Source: Amanita rubescens (lineage: Eukaryota; Basidiomycota; Agaricomycetes; Agaricales; Amanitaceae). From it: 64,000 nucleotides of DNA. Where the stretch lies: assembly GCA_015039365.1 (NCBI GenBank), contig WION01000018.1, positions 404,673-468,672 of the forward strand, in the 5' to 3' direction. The position numbers were made by a program, and so were the translations under genes. Positions 43,745-55,689 of this stretch are shown here, one piece after another. Numbering within the stretch: the first letter of the stretch is position 1; the number at the start of each line of letters is the position of its first letter. The notes below the pieces were generated by a model. It was given only the letters and a program-made list of their open reading frames with translations, had not been told where the DNA came from and made no database searches.

Positions 43745-45389
43745 ATGTCCTTGAAGGTCGTAGTTAACTTAGACCCTCAGCCGTCCCTCAAGTTAGACGG
43801 TCAGTCCAACCTACGTATTACACATTCGTTATCGATTGGCAATTACAGACAAGGGATTCGTTAAAAATCTGAAACTTATCACAACAGTCACTAATACCAG
43901 CGACCAACTGTTAACGCTCATCAACGATCCTTCCTGTGTCCTTTGCCCAGACCAGAAATTGAAATTTCAGAAATTCAATGTTAAATCCACCTCCGAAGAT
44001 GTAACGAGCCCTCAATTCAGGGGCATTCATGTTACCTTCTCGCCTGAAAAAGCGGTCGAACTGGCTAATGTGATCTCTCTTGAGCCATTTATTGAAAACA
44101 CGCGCATCCACGATTGTGAGTGCCATCTATCTTAGTCGAGATGTTTTTGTGATGTACTGATATGTAACAGTATCCACAACATACAAATTTACCTCTGGAC
44201 AAGGGGAATACACATTTGAGCCTAAGAATATATTCTACGCCGTCAATTCAGCCACACGGCAGATCGAGATCATCAAGGCGGAAGTAGAGCCCTTTTCAGC
44301 TCGCATCTCCCGTGAAGGTGTATGGCCAGTAGCCCCTAGCGTTCCTGAGGAACATCCTGAGGCGGGGACTCCAATTCCAATCTCGGTATATGAGAAGTCA
44401 GAAAAACGAGCCTCGGATTCCGTTCGATATGAAATCGTGGCGCCAGAAGCACAAATTTATTCCATCCAACATGCACCTACAGTTCGGATCCCCCACGATG
44501 TTGTCGCCGTACCCATTGGGTACGCCGTATCTTTGTCGTTGATCAGCACGAAGCTAATTAATTTTGCAATAGGTCTTCTGAAGGCGCTGAAGATTATGCA
44601 GCCGTGGACGACGCTCCTGAAGCCGAGGAAAATGTGGATGAAGAAGCAAAGCTGGACGAAGGAGAAGAGCCCTTGGTCACGGATGACGGACCAGAAACGG
44701 CCGATGTGGGACCTCAATTCAGCAATATTGATGACTTTGAACGACAAATTGAACTTATTTCTGCAACGCAATCCGTAGAAGAATGTATTGATGAAGCCAT
44801 CAGGTAGTTATTCCCGTGGACGTTGAACTAAGTGATCTGACATTTATAGGTATCTTGCGAACATGGGCGACGACTCGGATCGCGGTACACTGCGCTACGA
44901 TATGTGGTTTGGAAAATACGATAAAGAGCGTAAGAAAGTTGTGCAAGAGCAGTTCGAAATTATGCGTAATTCCTTCAAGTCATTTGTGTACGCAACTGCA
45001 CCACAATCCTTTGGTGATATTTTTGCCTATGGATATCAAGACGAGTAAGGCCCAATCTTTGTATCCCGACAGCCACAATGTCATTTTTTTTCCCATCCAG
45101 TGAAAAACAAACTCTATATCTGTGCCAGATATTTTGGGATGCTCCTTTAATCGGCTTTGATTCAAAGGTATGTATGGTTGGATTTTTTTCACACCAATAT
45201 AATTCATTCGCATGCTTTTAGGTCGATGTGATTATATCCGAGTTTTCTCACTTTGCAGGAGATATCACACTTGCGACCGCTTGGGGCGTCCAGGCGTGCA
45301 AAGACTTGGCCGCGATGGATCCAAATCAAGCAGTTATGAATCCCGAGTCATACGCCTTCTTTGCTGTGAACAGACCTTGGCATGAGTAA
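43745..45389 (+). CDS. Aspzincin-like (M35) protein lacking zinc ligands; probable pseudoenzyme
   Basis: Seven exons: 43745-43799, 43849-44115, 44171-44519, 44573-44803, 44850-45044, 45101-45167 and 45222-45389, giving 443 aa. The N-terminal half is the beta domain of fungal deuterolysin/peptidyl-Lys metallopeptidases (TTVTNTSDQLLTLINDPS, FRGIHVTFSPEKAVEL, STTYKFTSGQGEYTFEPKN). An acidic linker leads to a peptidase-like domain: MGDDSDRGTLRYDMWFGKYD, FWDAPLIGFDSK, DVIISEFSHFAGDITLATAW, QAVMNPESYAFFAVN. Active members have H-E-x-x-H and G-T-x-D-x-x-Y-G here. This protein reads S-E-F-S-H and I-T-L-A-T-A-W-G, losing the first His and the Asp ligand while the frame and splicing stay intact. No obvious signal peptide at the N-terminus. 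Catalysis is unlikely. Confidence 0.85.
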
Positions 45390-45580
45390 TGTCATGCACC
45401 CGACGCATCACTGCGAACGTGTATTTCTAGCCAGGTCATAGTGAAGAAAAGTAGTAGCGGAGGTTCTTTGTATATACCATTGACGCAGAACACGTTTTCG
45501 AAAGTTGTCATCGCGTAAGAATCCAGCGTGACAAGGCCAATTAGACATGAATTGTCTCTATCCCATTTACCAACATCGAT

Positions 45581-47898
45581 CTATGCTTTTTTATCTTCCT
45601 GGCTTTCCACGTCGGCTTCTCCATCCGCTTCAACCACTTCAACCTCTTCAGGAGCTTCGATGGGCAAAATCAAGTTCAGAACACAAGCCACCACTCCAGA
45701 ACAAAGGACTACACAAAACGCCACATCAGCCTACACAACAATTAAAACCCCAAAAATCAACTTACACGGTGTACTCAACACGATCGTAATCGAATTAAAA
45801 AATCCACTCAAGCCCGAATTCGGGTTCCGAACACCATTAAAAAGGTACGTGAATGTGGTGGGCGCTAACAGATTTCCAAAACCGACTGAGAGCGCTGCGC
45901 CGAGGACGAATCTCTCCCTCCTCGAGAATCCGTTTAGCGATATAACGCGTAGACCGGACACAGCCACGCTTGCGAATAGAAAGGTTGTCACGCCACCTAG
46001 CACGGGGTTTGGTATCGCGAGGAATATCCCAGAAAGTTTTCCCAAAATGCCGAATAAGATGAGGAAGAAGCAACACCAACGACCTGCCGCGCGGTTGGCG
46101 CAGCGTGTGATGGCGATGACGCCGTTGTTCTGGAATCGAATGTCAAGTTATGTAAAATGGAAGTTGAGAAGATCAGCTAACCTGGGCAAAAACTGAAAGA
46201 GGGGTTACAGTAAAGAGGGCGGAGAAAAAGCCGCCAATGCCGTCGGCCTGTGTGAGGTTTAAAAGAAGCATCCCAGAGAGCATAAATGGACGTACGAGAA
46301 TACCGCCCTGGATACGAGAATCGAACTCTAGACCGTCAACGGGTAGCCTTGAAACTTCTGCCGAAGCCGTGATATCGCCTGTGGCTTCCATTGCCAAGGA
46401 AACTTTCGACGTTTCAATTTAGAACTGGAGAAAGATGGTGGGCGGCAGAACGGACCATATACTGCGAGCATCGGAAGAATAGCTGGTGGATAGACTCTGA
46501 TTTTGAAACGGTGAACCCTACAGCCCAAGTCAGAACTGTCTCGTTTTGCAGAGAAGTGACTTACCATAAAAACGTGATGGCAGGTGCAGAAGTGATCGTA
46601 CTGCTGTCCATATAGCCAGCAGCAGCAGCGACGATGCACCCTACCAGCAATCCTACTATAATACTGATATTCTTCATGAACGGAGAACCAAAGATTTCAG
46701 TCAAAATAATGGAAACAAAGGATAGGAATCCAAGACCGATGAACTGAGGCGATCCCCATGGCGCTGCGTGGGGTGCGCCGACGCTTGGGCATAGAGATAA
46801 GGGTCCAGATGTAGGCCTCGCCTGACAGCCGTTTGATCCGCCACCCCAATCCAATATACCAGATGAACCAACAAGAGAGGCGCCTATCATCAGAACAACA
46901 GTACCTATCGAAGCGTCAGGCCCGGCAATCAACATCAAGTTCTAAAATAATACCCACCAGTAACGATCGGAGGAAATATTTTCTTGAGCACTCTCGGTGA
47001 ACAAAACGACATGAATATTTCCAAAAAGGAACAAATGAGCGCCGTTCCTGTAATCCCCAGCTTATCGTGAGCGACGGATAAATTTGGGTTTGAGAAGCTT
47101 TTACCCAACAGCATTCCGTAGGCGTCCGGACATGGTTCGCGAGTTATCGTTCCGTTCACGGTAGTCGATGGACACGTTCCATCGTTGTACATTGCATTGA
47201 AAATCTATCCGCACATGAACAACCTTTTTCTCTCTGCATAAAAGGTTCGACGTACCGCACTCGCAGTGCTGAGCGTTGCAAAGCTTGTTCCTACCACGCT
47301 TATCAACCCCGTTCCTAGATAATACCCCTTGAACAAGGGTATCCTCGACATTTGGACCAAGCTCAAGATACCTATACAAAAAATAATTAATAATGATTTG
47401 CATCCCAAGCCAATGCGTAACGTACCGGAACCGATAAGAGAAGCAGAGATCATGTACGCAGACGTTGCGTTGTCTAGGTTGAGCGACGAGGCGAATATAA
47501 TGGGCGGAGTGATAAGCCCAGCGAGCATAGCCAGTGCATGTTGCAATCCACACGTTATCGCGAGGAGAAGCGGAAGTTCTTGTTCGAGCGCGTAGAACGG
47601 GGCTGATCGTCTGTCTTTGCGGTACAAACATGGCAGAGAAGGTGTACATAACCTGAGTGTTTACTGTAGTAGTAGAATCGTTGTTTGTGAGGAGACAAGA
47701 AACGTACCATGCGTAGTCGTAGTCACCCAACCACCCTTCCTTGGTTGTGATTTTTCGTTTGTAATTGTCCAGCTTTCCTCGGAATGTCCTCGATACAGGT
47801 AGATGCGGCTCGACCGTCGGTGAAGGGGTGGGCTCTGGTTGAGCGGTCGTCATGGCCATGGCTTTGATGAAGTTGGGCTGTTGCGCAAAAGAACCCAC
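45581..47898 (-). CDS. Purine (xanthine/uric acid) permease, NCS2 family
   Basis: Nine exons: 47898-47708, 47652-47426, 47371-47256, 47204-46958, 46904-46565, 46517-46456, 46402-46182, 46129-45766 and 45708-45581, summing to 1896 nt (631 aa). This plasma-membrane proton symporter family takes up purines. Visible features are an N-terminal cytosolic stretch, FYALEQELPLLLAITCGLQH in the first span, the QH pair, ATAEVS-type loop GDITASAEVSRLPV, and the family signature continuing across a splice site as VFAQ-NNGVIAITRCANRAAGRW. About 12-14 hydrophobic spans follow in order. The C-terminus is acidic (PIEAPEEVEVVEADGE). It resembles UapA/UapC of Aspergillus; specificity between xanthine and uric acid cannot be read safely. 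Convergent with the aspzincin-like gene, 191 bp apart. Confidence 0.92.
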
Positions 47899-48164
47899 TA
47901 GCCAGGAACACGCCGTATCTTTAGTTATAAAGATCTACCCCTGGTACCATATGGAAGACAAATTTTAGCCCCATTGCGGTACGGAGTTAATCAAGAGATA
48001 AGACAGTGGCAAGGTGAGAGCTCGGAATAAAGTTCCCAATCGAGCGCAATAACCATGTGTACTTTGTCACAACCTTATCCTCTTATATGTGTGCACAAGA
48101 CCACAGATAAAACGGATTACAGCACAGTAAAATAATCATACAGATACAATCCAAAAGGTCCCAA

Positions 48165-50213
48165 TTACGCCTCGACCACCATAGCATCATCCCAATCTTC
48201 GTCCATTTCTTCGACACCCGGCGACTCAAACTCTCTTCCTCCTCTTTCCATCAACGCACTCAAAGCGGTATTTTGCGGTCCTAATAGACCAGGAGACATT
48301 CTCGCGCTTGCTCTTCCGGTGATGTCATCCCACGTCCCGTTGCTCTGGAAGAACCGGCGTCTTGCACTCTTGCTAGGAGGAGCGCCGCATTCCAAGTGAC
48401 TAAACCCTTGCTCGCATGAAGGAATCTCAAAGTATTGGTTTGTGATTAAGCTCATTCGTTTTTTTTGAGATTTATTGACGAAGTTTGAGGAACGACGACG
48501 TCGGTTTGAGACGGCCGAGTCGTCAGAGTCCCACGAGTCGTCATCGGAATCTTCGGAGGTCGTGTCAGATTCTTGCAGATCATAAACGTATCGAATATGT
48601 TCTGGATGTATTTTGTTGGTTAAAGGAGAGATAGGTGGTAAGAGGTAGTACGTACGTGCTAGCCGCTCATCAAGATGGTCCCGTTTGAGTACCTCGTCTT
48701 TGAAGCCCAGGTGTTCACCTACGGTCTGTCGTGGAACGTAATGCATGCTAACAGATGGCGCATGAATTAAACTTTGAAGTTGTTCCAATGCCGTTGTCCT
48801 TTGAGAAATTGAGCCTCATCGACAGAGAAACAGACGACCAAGCTACATACCTGACTTTCTCCAGCGATCCGTCTTTGATATTCAAATCATCCATATTATT
48901 CTCAGCAACCTCCAAGCGGTATCTTGGGCCGAACCATTCAAAGTATTCGTTCCAGGGTAAAACAGGATCTATGGTATCCTCTATTCCAAGTGCGCACGCG
49001 GTCTCGTATGTCCACGTCCGTGCCACATTTTTGACCGTGTAGCCCCCTCCACCTAGGAGGATCAGGGGAATGTTTTGTTTTCGCAGAAACTGAACACAAT
49101 GGGCGTGGCCATGCATAGTCAAATTGAAGCAGCCCAATTTGTCGCCGGATAATGAGTCGGCACCGCATTGGAGTACGACAGCAGATGGTCGATATACTTC
49201 TAGTATTTTGGATATCACCTAAATGGAGTTGTTACGCCAGTCTCTCTAAATATCAAACAGACTTACAGGTTCAAACACGCTCCTGAACGATTCGTCCGTT
49301 ATCCCGTCCTTCAGAGGTACATTCACAGCATAACCTTTACCTTTACCTCTTCCTCTATCCTCTTGTGTTCCCGTACCAGGAAAGTATTCCCCAAACTTGT
49401 GGAAACTACATGTCATGACGCGGTCAGTGGTGTAGAACGCTTCTTCCACTCCGTCACCGTGATGGCAGTCGATGTCTATATATAGAACACGGGGGTAGGT
49501 GCGCAGGAGTTCAAGGATGCCCAGTACAATGTCGTTGATATAGCAAAACCCGGACGCTTCACGTTTTTTGGCGTGGTGCAGGCCGCCGGCCCAGTTTATA
49601 GCGATGTCGGCGGAGCCGGAGGCTATCCTGTTGGCGGCGCCTGGATTGAGGATGGGAGATGAGTGGCGGCGGCGGAAGGCTTAGATTGGACAGAACAGCG
49701 CACCAATGGACCCTCCAGCAGAAATCGAGCAAAACTCAAAGACTCCTTCGAATGGTGGGTTATCGTCGCCAACGAGAACTTTGGCGGGAATCAGTACTAG
49801 TACGCGGCATGTCAGAGATGGCTCGGCCCAACGTACATCTTGTTCCGTGATATGTTAGCTCCTCCGCCGTTTCTGGTGTCACCCGATGCAAGAAATGGAC
49901 GTATTCATCTGTGTGGAACGAGCTCATTGCTTCGGGGGTTGCACGTTTCGGTCTCTGCAATGCCAGGTTGAGTTCTCTTCGAGCGGTAAGAGGAAGAGAG
50001 GTAACGGACGCACCAGAATATGCATTTTATCCAACATATCGTACGCCGAGACCAAGTCGTGCGTGACCCTTATCCGATGAGGCTTCATGGGGTGTCCCAG
50101 GCCATAAGTGTACGCGCCCACGTCGGCTACAGAATAAGAATTAGTTTTCCGTTATCTGAACATAAAAATGAGCACTAACAGTCATAGTAGTACGACACCC
50201 GTCTCTTCGACAT
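48165..50213 (-). CDS. Class I histone deacetylase (Rpd3/Hos2 type)
   Basis: Seven exons: 50213-50180, 50126-50014, 49954-49837, 49796-49704, 49640-49267, 49218-48851 and 48798-48165, giving 577 aa. An in-phase 54-nt GTACGT...CCAG segment near 48655-48602 is probably an eighth exon break, leaving 559 aa. The enzyme removes acetyl groups from histone lysines in nuclear corepressor complexes. Hallmarks are [17 protein letters not shown], the [12 protein letters not shown] active-site loop, [20 protein letters not shown] with zinc ligands, [17 protein letters not shown] and [15 protein letters not shown]. Similarity to HDAC3/Hos2 ([25 protein letters not shown]) favours that subgroup. The C-terminal tail is acidic and Ser-rich and ends in [12 protein letters not shown]. 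Confidence 0.93.
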
Positions 50214-50373
50214 CGAGCAGCGCGGTGCAGCGTTGAGTGCGGGGGTACACCGTCGGGCCGATCGCTGCCAAATGTGGGCGCTTACGTCATGTCACGTGCA
50301 GGTTACTTACACGTTACACAACAGAGGCAAACAAGATCTGGGACTGGATCTCAGCTCAAGCGGCCTGAGCTGC
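50214..50373. promoter_or_regulatory. 160-bp divergent promoter of HDAC and MCD4
   Basis: The two start codons, at 50213 (minus) and 50374 (plus), are only 160 bp apart. The spacer has CCGTCGGGCC, GTCACGTGCAGG with a CACGTG E-box at 50292-50297, and no TATA box. Confidence 0.6.
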
Positions 50374-53300
50374 ATGTCGTCCCAGCCAACGTCGGCTTCA
50401 CCGCCTGCGCCCACAAATAATGCAAGGACGGACTCAAAATCACGCAAAAACTCCAAAAAGTCCATAGACGGTATCGCCAGACTCCTCGTCCTTGCTCTGG
50501 TTTTCCACCTCGTCTATATTGGAACCGTGTTCGACTGTTACTTCACGAGTCCCGTCGTGCATGGAATGCAGAGGTACAAAGTCGACGGGAATGGTTCATC
50601 GACCAATGCCAACGCAAAGCGCGTAGTACTCATTGTCGGTAATGGGTCCCGTTTACACGCGAATCACGCTATCGCTTACCATATTGGTTATACCTCTAGG
50701 TGATGGCTTGCGCGCAGATCTCCTCTTTACGCCAAACGTATTCCAGTTTGACGGCGCGCCAAGTGTTGTCGCGCCCTATTTGCGCTCCATAGTCGAGAAG
50801 CGCGGAGCATTTGGGATCTCACATACACATGTGCCGACGGAAAGCAGACCAGGGCATGTAGCGATCATCGGTGCGCTTCTATTGGTCTTCTCAACTTGTC
50901 AACTGACTGACATGTTACGCAGGTGGCATGTACGAAGATGTTTCGGCTGTGACCAAGGCAAGACATCTACTTTCAAAACCTTAATGGGTTCACTAATCCC
51001 AGTCTATTATAGGGATGGAAAATGAATCCAGTGGGTCCGCCAATTCGATATTGATGTGATATAGGAATATCGAGCATCTCCAGGTTGACTTTGACTCGGT
51101 GTTTAACCAGTCGAGCACCACCTTCTCCTTCGGCTCACCTGACATTCTGCCCATGTTTGCGCATGGGGCGATGCCGGAAAAGGTGAAAACATGGTGTTAC
51201 TCCGGAAACGATGAGGATTTCACTAAAGGTGATTCCTTGTTTAAACCTTTTTTTTCATCTTTATATATAACTTGATCAAATTAGACGCTACTGCTTTAGA
51301 TTTATGGGTACTAGACCAACTTCAAGTACTATTCAAGAATGCTACGACGGATGCTCATCTTTACGAACAATTACATTCTGAAGGCGTTGTCTTCTTTCTT
51401 CACCTTTTAGGCTTGGATACGACAGGCCATTCATACCGACCACACTCCAAGGTATGCGCACCCTACTGATTTCCACATGTTCTCACCTTTTATCAGGAAT
51501 ACATGAACAACATCGTTGTGGTAGACACCATCGTGCAGAAGGTCGAATCCTTGTTCAACTCTTTCTACAATGGCGATAACGACACCAGCTACGTCTTTAC
51601 CGCTGACCATGGGATGTCTGTCATAGGCAACCATGGTGATGGACGTCAGTATCTTTTACTTTTGCCTATACTATCTGTTTTCTAACCTTTATAGGGTTGT
51701 TTTACAGACCCTGACAATACCCGCACGCCACTTGTTGCTTGGGGCAAAGGTGTTCGTGGACCACTACAAGACACGACACCATCTTCACATGACGAGTACT
51801 CCCGGACATGGGGGTTAACGCATTTACTCAGACGAGACGTCGAGCAGGCTGATATTGCTTCGCTCATGTCGACGCTCGTTGGGTCAAACTGGCCTGTCAA
51901 CTCTGTTGGGGTGCTTCCCGACGTTGATCCATCTAGACCTGGATATCTCGATCCTGAAGTGTTTGACGACGAAACGGTTGCAAGAGCTGCATTAGTAAAC
52001 GCAAAGGTCTGTTCGTCTACTCTAGGTTTTGTGTGTCGAGTACTGATGATACCAGGTCATTCTAGAGCACTATAGAGTTAAGCATGGTATGCCGCCGTTT
52101 GTCTTTAAGACTATACCAGACACTTACGGCTTTTCGTAGAACTTAAAGAATCACGCACGTTATTCTACAAACCATTTCCATCTCTTTTTTCTCCACATGC
52201 GCTCTCCTCTCGGATATTAGAAATAGAAAACCTCATAACCCGCAAGCAATGGTATGCTGCACGATTGAAATCGGGCGAAGCAATTCAAATTGGGCTCGAT
52301 GGGCTTCACTACCTCCAAACATATGACCGCGTTTTGATCCGGTCCATCGTCTCAACCGCATACCTCGGTTGGGCAGCTTACGGCGCTCTATACATTCTTG
52401 GTTTTCATAAAGACCCCAGCCTTGCCGATTCTAATTCACCATTCCGGACCTCTGTCATCAAATTCGCTATCAACGTGTTTTCTCTTTTCGTGACTATCGT
52501 TTCTTGGATACTCTTTGCGCTGCAACGATCTCCGTGGACATTCTATCTCTACATCTTATTCCCGTGTTACTTCTGGAACCAAGTCTTGCTGAAGGTCGTC
52601 CCAAGGGTAGCCCAATGGTCCTGGTCGGACTTGTCTTCAATAGACTTTGGAAGGATGATTGGAGTGGGCGTGTTAGTCGTCGGGTCGTTACAAGCCATGG
52701 TGGTACGTCAATCTCAACACGCACCGAGGACAACTCATTGACTACGAATCTAGTTGGGATATACGCACAGATCTATATGGAGTGTTGGGTTTTTTATTAT
52801 AGGAATTGTATGGCCTTTGACTTGGCCCGTCGCGTTGCGGCAGGAAAATACGGCTGCTGCATTGGTATGGGGTGTGTCTTGCGCAGTGACGGGTGTTTTT
52901 CCGTTGTTGCCTGTGAACATGACAGAAAGCTTGATTATGATGTACGTGATTTGGGGCACTGGACAACATTGGTTTGTACTAATGACGTTTTTCGTGTAGT
53001 GAGATGGGCGGCGTTGTGATGTTGGTCGTGGGGCGGGTTTGTATGCCGTATGTGGTTAGAAGCGTAGAAAAGCGGAACGGGACGAAGGATGCTGAAGAGT
53101 TGAAGAAGAGGTTAAGGGTGCAGGTAAGCGTGACTACGTTCTTGGTGGTTGATGTGAATTAAATGGTCTCTTCAGATGGCATTGATAATTATGGCAATGA
53201 TCACGACTGCGAGTTCGGCCCGGAATCTTCAAGCAAAGCTCGGGCTGCCGCTGCATAACCAAGTTATCGGTTGGGCGGTACTCGTGGTGTCAGCGACGTT

Positions 53301-54280
53301 ACCATTTCTCCACTTGCCTATGCACCGAACGATCAGTTCGAGAGTTCTGACTTACTTCCTCGGCTTTGGCCCATGTTTTGTCATTTTGTCCATCAGCGCA
53401 GAAGGAATGTTTTACTCAGCGTATTCGGTGACGCTGGTCATGTGGATATTGGTGGAAGGGATTGTGAGAAAGTATCGTCAAGCGGTTTCGATCGGTACCC
53501 TAAGCCCCGCTGTTGCATCATCGGCGTCAACAACATCAAACTCGTCGTCTGATGGAGGCAAGGAAGGCCAGACAAAGCCTGGGGGTTATAGGTTCCAACT
53601 GGATGACCTGAGAATTGCTCTGTTTTTCTTGTTTTTCGTGCAGGTTGGGTTTTTCGGGACTGGAAAGTGAGCGGATTCGATTTTGCTTCCCGGATAAAAA
53701 GCTGATCAATGCGATCCAGTGTTGCTTCGATCTCGTATGTGTCGATGTAAGTTCTTTGCTATTACCTGCTGACATATTGCAGATCATTCTATCTGGAACC
53801 GGTTTACCGGTTGATACCCAAGTTTAGTCCGTTCTTCATGACAGCGCTATTGGTAGGTCTGGTGCTCTTGGTCATTTCTTATCCATTGACATTGCGACAG
53901 ATATTCAAGATCATCGTTCCCTACATTATCCTATCGGTGACATTCGCTGTGTTGAATAGCACCCTCCAGTTGCCGCCTTTTTCGCTATTGCTTGTCGCTC
54001 TGACGCTTACGGATGGAATGACCCTCACCTTTTTCTTCCAGGTGCAAGATACAGGTAGGGTCGTGCTGCATGCTGTTATCGTCTCTCGCTCACTTGAAAT
54101 TTTCAAGGTTCGTGGCTGGAGATTGGACAGTCTATCAGCTTCTTCTGTATAACGTCGCTGCTTCTGCTATGGTCAGCGGGTATATGCGCGCTGGGGGAGT
54201 ACCTGGCAGCGGATGTAATTGTGTCGAGTCGGTCCCGCACGCAAGGCCGGTCATCGCGGGGGAAGGTGAAAATGAACTGA
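50374..54280 (+). CDS. MCD4: GPI ethanolamine phosphate transferase 1 (PIG-N homologue)
   Basis: Adds phosphoethanolamine to the first mannose of GPI precursors in the ER. Sixteen exons: 50374-50638, 50700-50870, 50923-50957, 51013-51030, 51084-51228, 51285-51451, 51497-51644, 51708-52006, 52056-52086, 52140-52702, 52754-52941, 53000-53123, 53176-53666, 53720-53734, 53783-54054 and 54108-54280. They total 3105 nt (1034 aa). One N-terminal span ([20 protein letters not shown]) precedes the lumenal alkaline-phosphatase-fold domain: [53 protein letters not shown]. Then come many spans of the PigN domain, ending in [16 protein letters not shown] and a basic tail. Two micro-exons (18 and 15 nt) and one GC-AG intron (AAG/GCAAGA at 50958) are needed. 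Intact. Confidence 0.95.
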
Positions 54281-55050
54281 TAGCTTGTATTGATAAATAC
54301 ATATTAGTTACGTAAATGCTCACGATTAGTTTAGTTCAAGTTGCGTGCGGTTTGCTCAAAATCATCACCTGGAGTAACACTGCGCGCCGTCGCCGTCTCG
54401 TCCTGGAGGGAGAGGTTTCTGTGTGCACGCCTCCTATTCGCGCACGTAACCATCGGTTATTGGTCTTTACCGGTCAATTTGAACTGCGTCAGCGCCGCAT
54501 CGCCGGCGACTCGAACCACTTTCTGTCCCCACTAACCAATGCAGGGCCGACCCAATTCTATGCAAGTAGTTTAAAACTCCACAATCACTGGCAGTTAACA
54601 TCAATTTGCAAATTTTTCTCTCAAGTATAACTCGCGTTCTCTGCGGAGTACAATATGACCTGGAGGCTCGGAGAAGGCCATGCCTTGCCTTTCACCATAG
54701 CCTCAGGCCTGTGTAAAGTATTTCAAGTATTTATGCCCGGTACCGCTCGTCAGGAATAACGTCTTACAAGAGTAGGGACTAAGGATCTGCACAGCTTCAA
54801 GGGGCTCATACCTGATGATTGTGGTCTAAAACTTTTAGGGCAGCTAGCACGGTTTCCAATGCACCACCACACCCGGACTTACAGATGATTACCCTTCGGC
54901 CGTCGCCGCATGTATAGGAAGATCCTTGTGTATCGAATACTAGTGAGTATATATAGGGTTTGTCTGTCAACCCTAACGTCATATCCCTTTGCACTAATGC
55001 CCCTCACATTTTTTTCTAAAGATCCGACCGCAACTGGTCGATGCTATCAA
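54281..55050. other. Intergenic stretch
   Basis: No gene that I can support. A short minus-strand ORF (54994-54806) is unassigned. Confidence 0.4.
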
Positions 55051-55054
55051 GAAA

Positions 55055-55282
55055 ATGGAGCTACTCAAGTCTGACATTACCGAATTGGAAAACAGGGCGG
55101 TTCGTTACCAAACGGAGCTCACTCAACTTCATTCGAGGAAAGGCCGACACCATCGATTCGTGTCGCGAATTTTTGCATTCCTTGCATTTGTGTATTCGTC
55201 GTGCTTAGCTTATGTCGGGTGGCCTCGGAACACCCAAATCACTCACCTCCAAAAATTACCAGTTGGAATTGCGGGATCATGA
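55055..55282 (+). CDS. Short coiled-coil plus hydrophobic segment ORF
   Basis: 75 codons: a helical heptad-like start (MELLKSDITELENRAVRYQT), a basic patch (HSRKGRHHRFVSR), then a hydrophobic segment (IFAFLAFVYSSCLAYVGW). The frame is open upstream to an acceptor-like TTTTTTCTAAAG at 55020, so it may be a terminal exon. The coil-then-span layout recalls the start of Lunapark proteins, but that is a guess. Confidence 0.25.
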   Translation: MELLKSDITELENRAVRYQTELTQLHSRKGRHHRFVSRIFAFLAFVYSSCLAYVGWPRNTQITHLQKLPVGIAGS

Positions 55283-55484
55283 AGTATGAGCTTTTGACCT
55301 GCCACCTCCTGCCGCTGTGGATCAGATGCATGATGGCTGACGACCGTTTCCCAAAATCAATCAATATTTGATCGATGATCTCCAAGTCTCCACTGGCAAC
55401 TGAGTCGAAGGTATAAATTACGTGACGAACGTGATCAATTCGCTAGGCTGGTCCTCCTCTTCTCCTTTCTCGCTGATCTTCATT

Positions 55485-55670
55485 ATGCGTCTCTTCTTAT
55501 CTATTACTACCCTCTTGATTTTGTCATGGACTATAAGTGCTTCACCTATGCACCTGAAAACTCGTAGCGAAGGCGGTGATGGATTGGCCATAGCAGTATG
55601 CTCTTGCGATGTTAATGAAGAATTCTACTCTAATCGTCCCCTTGTAGAAACGAGCGTCATGCTCTGCTAG
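55485..55670 (+). CDS. Small secreted protein candidate
   Basis: 61 aa. The N-terminus (MRLFLSITTLLILSWTISAS) is a convincing signal peptide with cleavage expected after an Ala-Ser site. The mature part has three Cys (AVCSCD and the C-terminal LC). A TATAAA word lies at 55413, ~70 bp before the ATG. Single exon. Expressed-protein status cannot be judged from sequence. Confidence 0.45.
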   Translation: MRLFLSITTLLILSWTISASPMHLKTRSEGGDGLAIAVCSCDVNEEFYSNRPLVETSVMLC

Positions 55671-55689
55671 AGCAAGGGTTTTGGAAAAA

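Noticed and set aside
45528..46196. Long plus-strand ORF of 222 codons
   Set aside because: It is the antisense shadow of the last exons of the NCS2 permease, whose nine-exon minus-strand model closes exactly.
51272..51469. Separate 65-codon ORF
   Set aside because: It is an internal exon of MCD4 read into the following intron.
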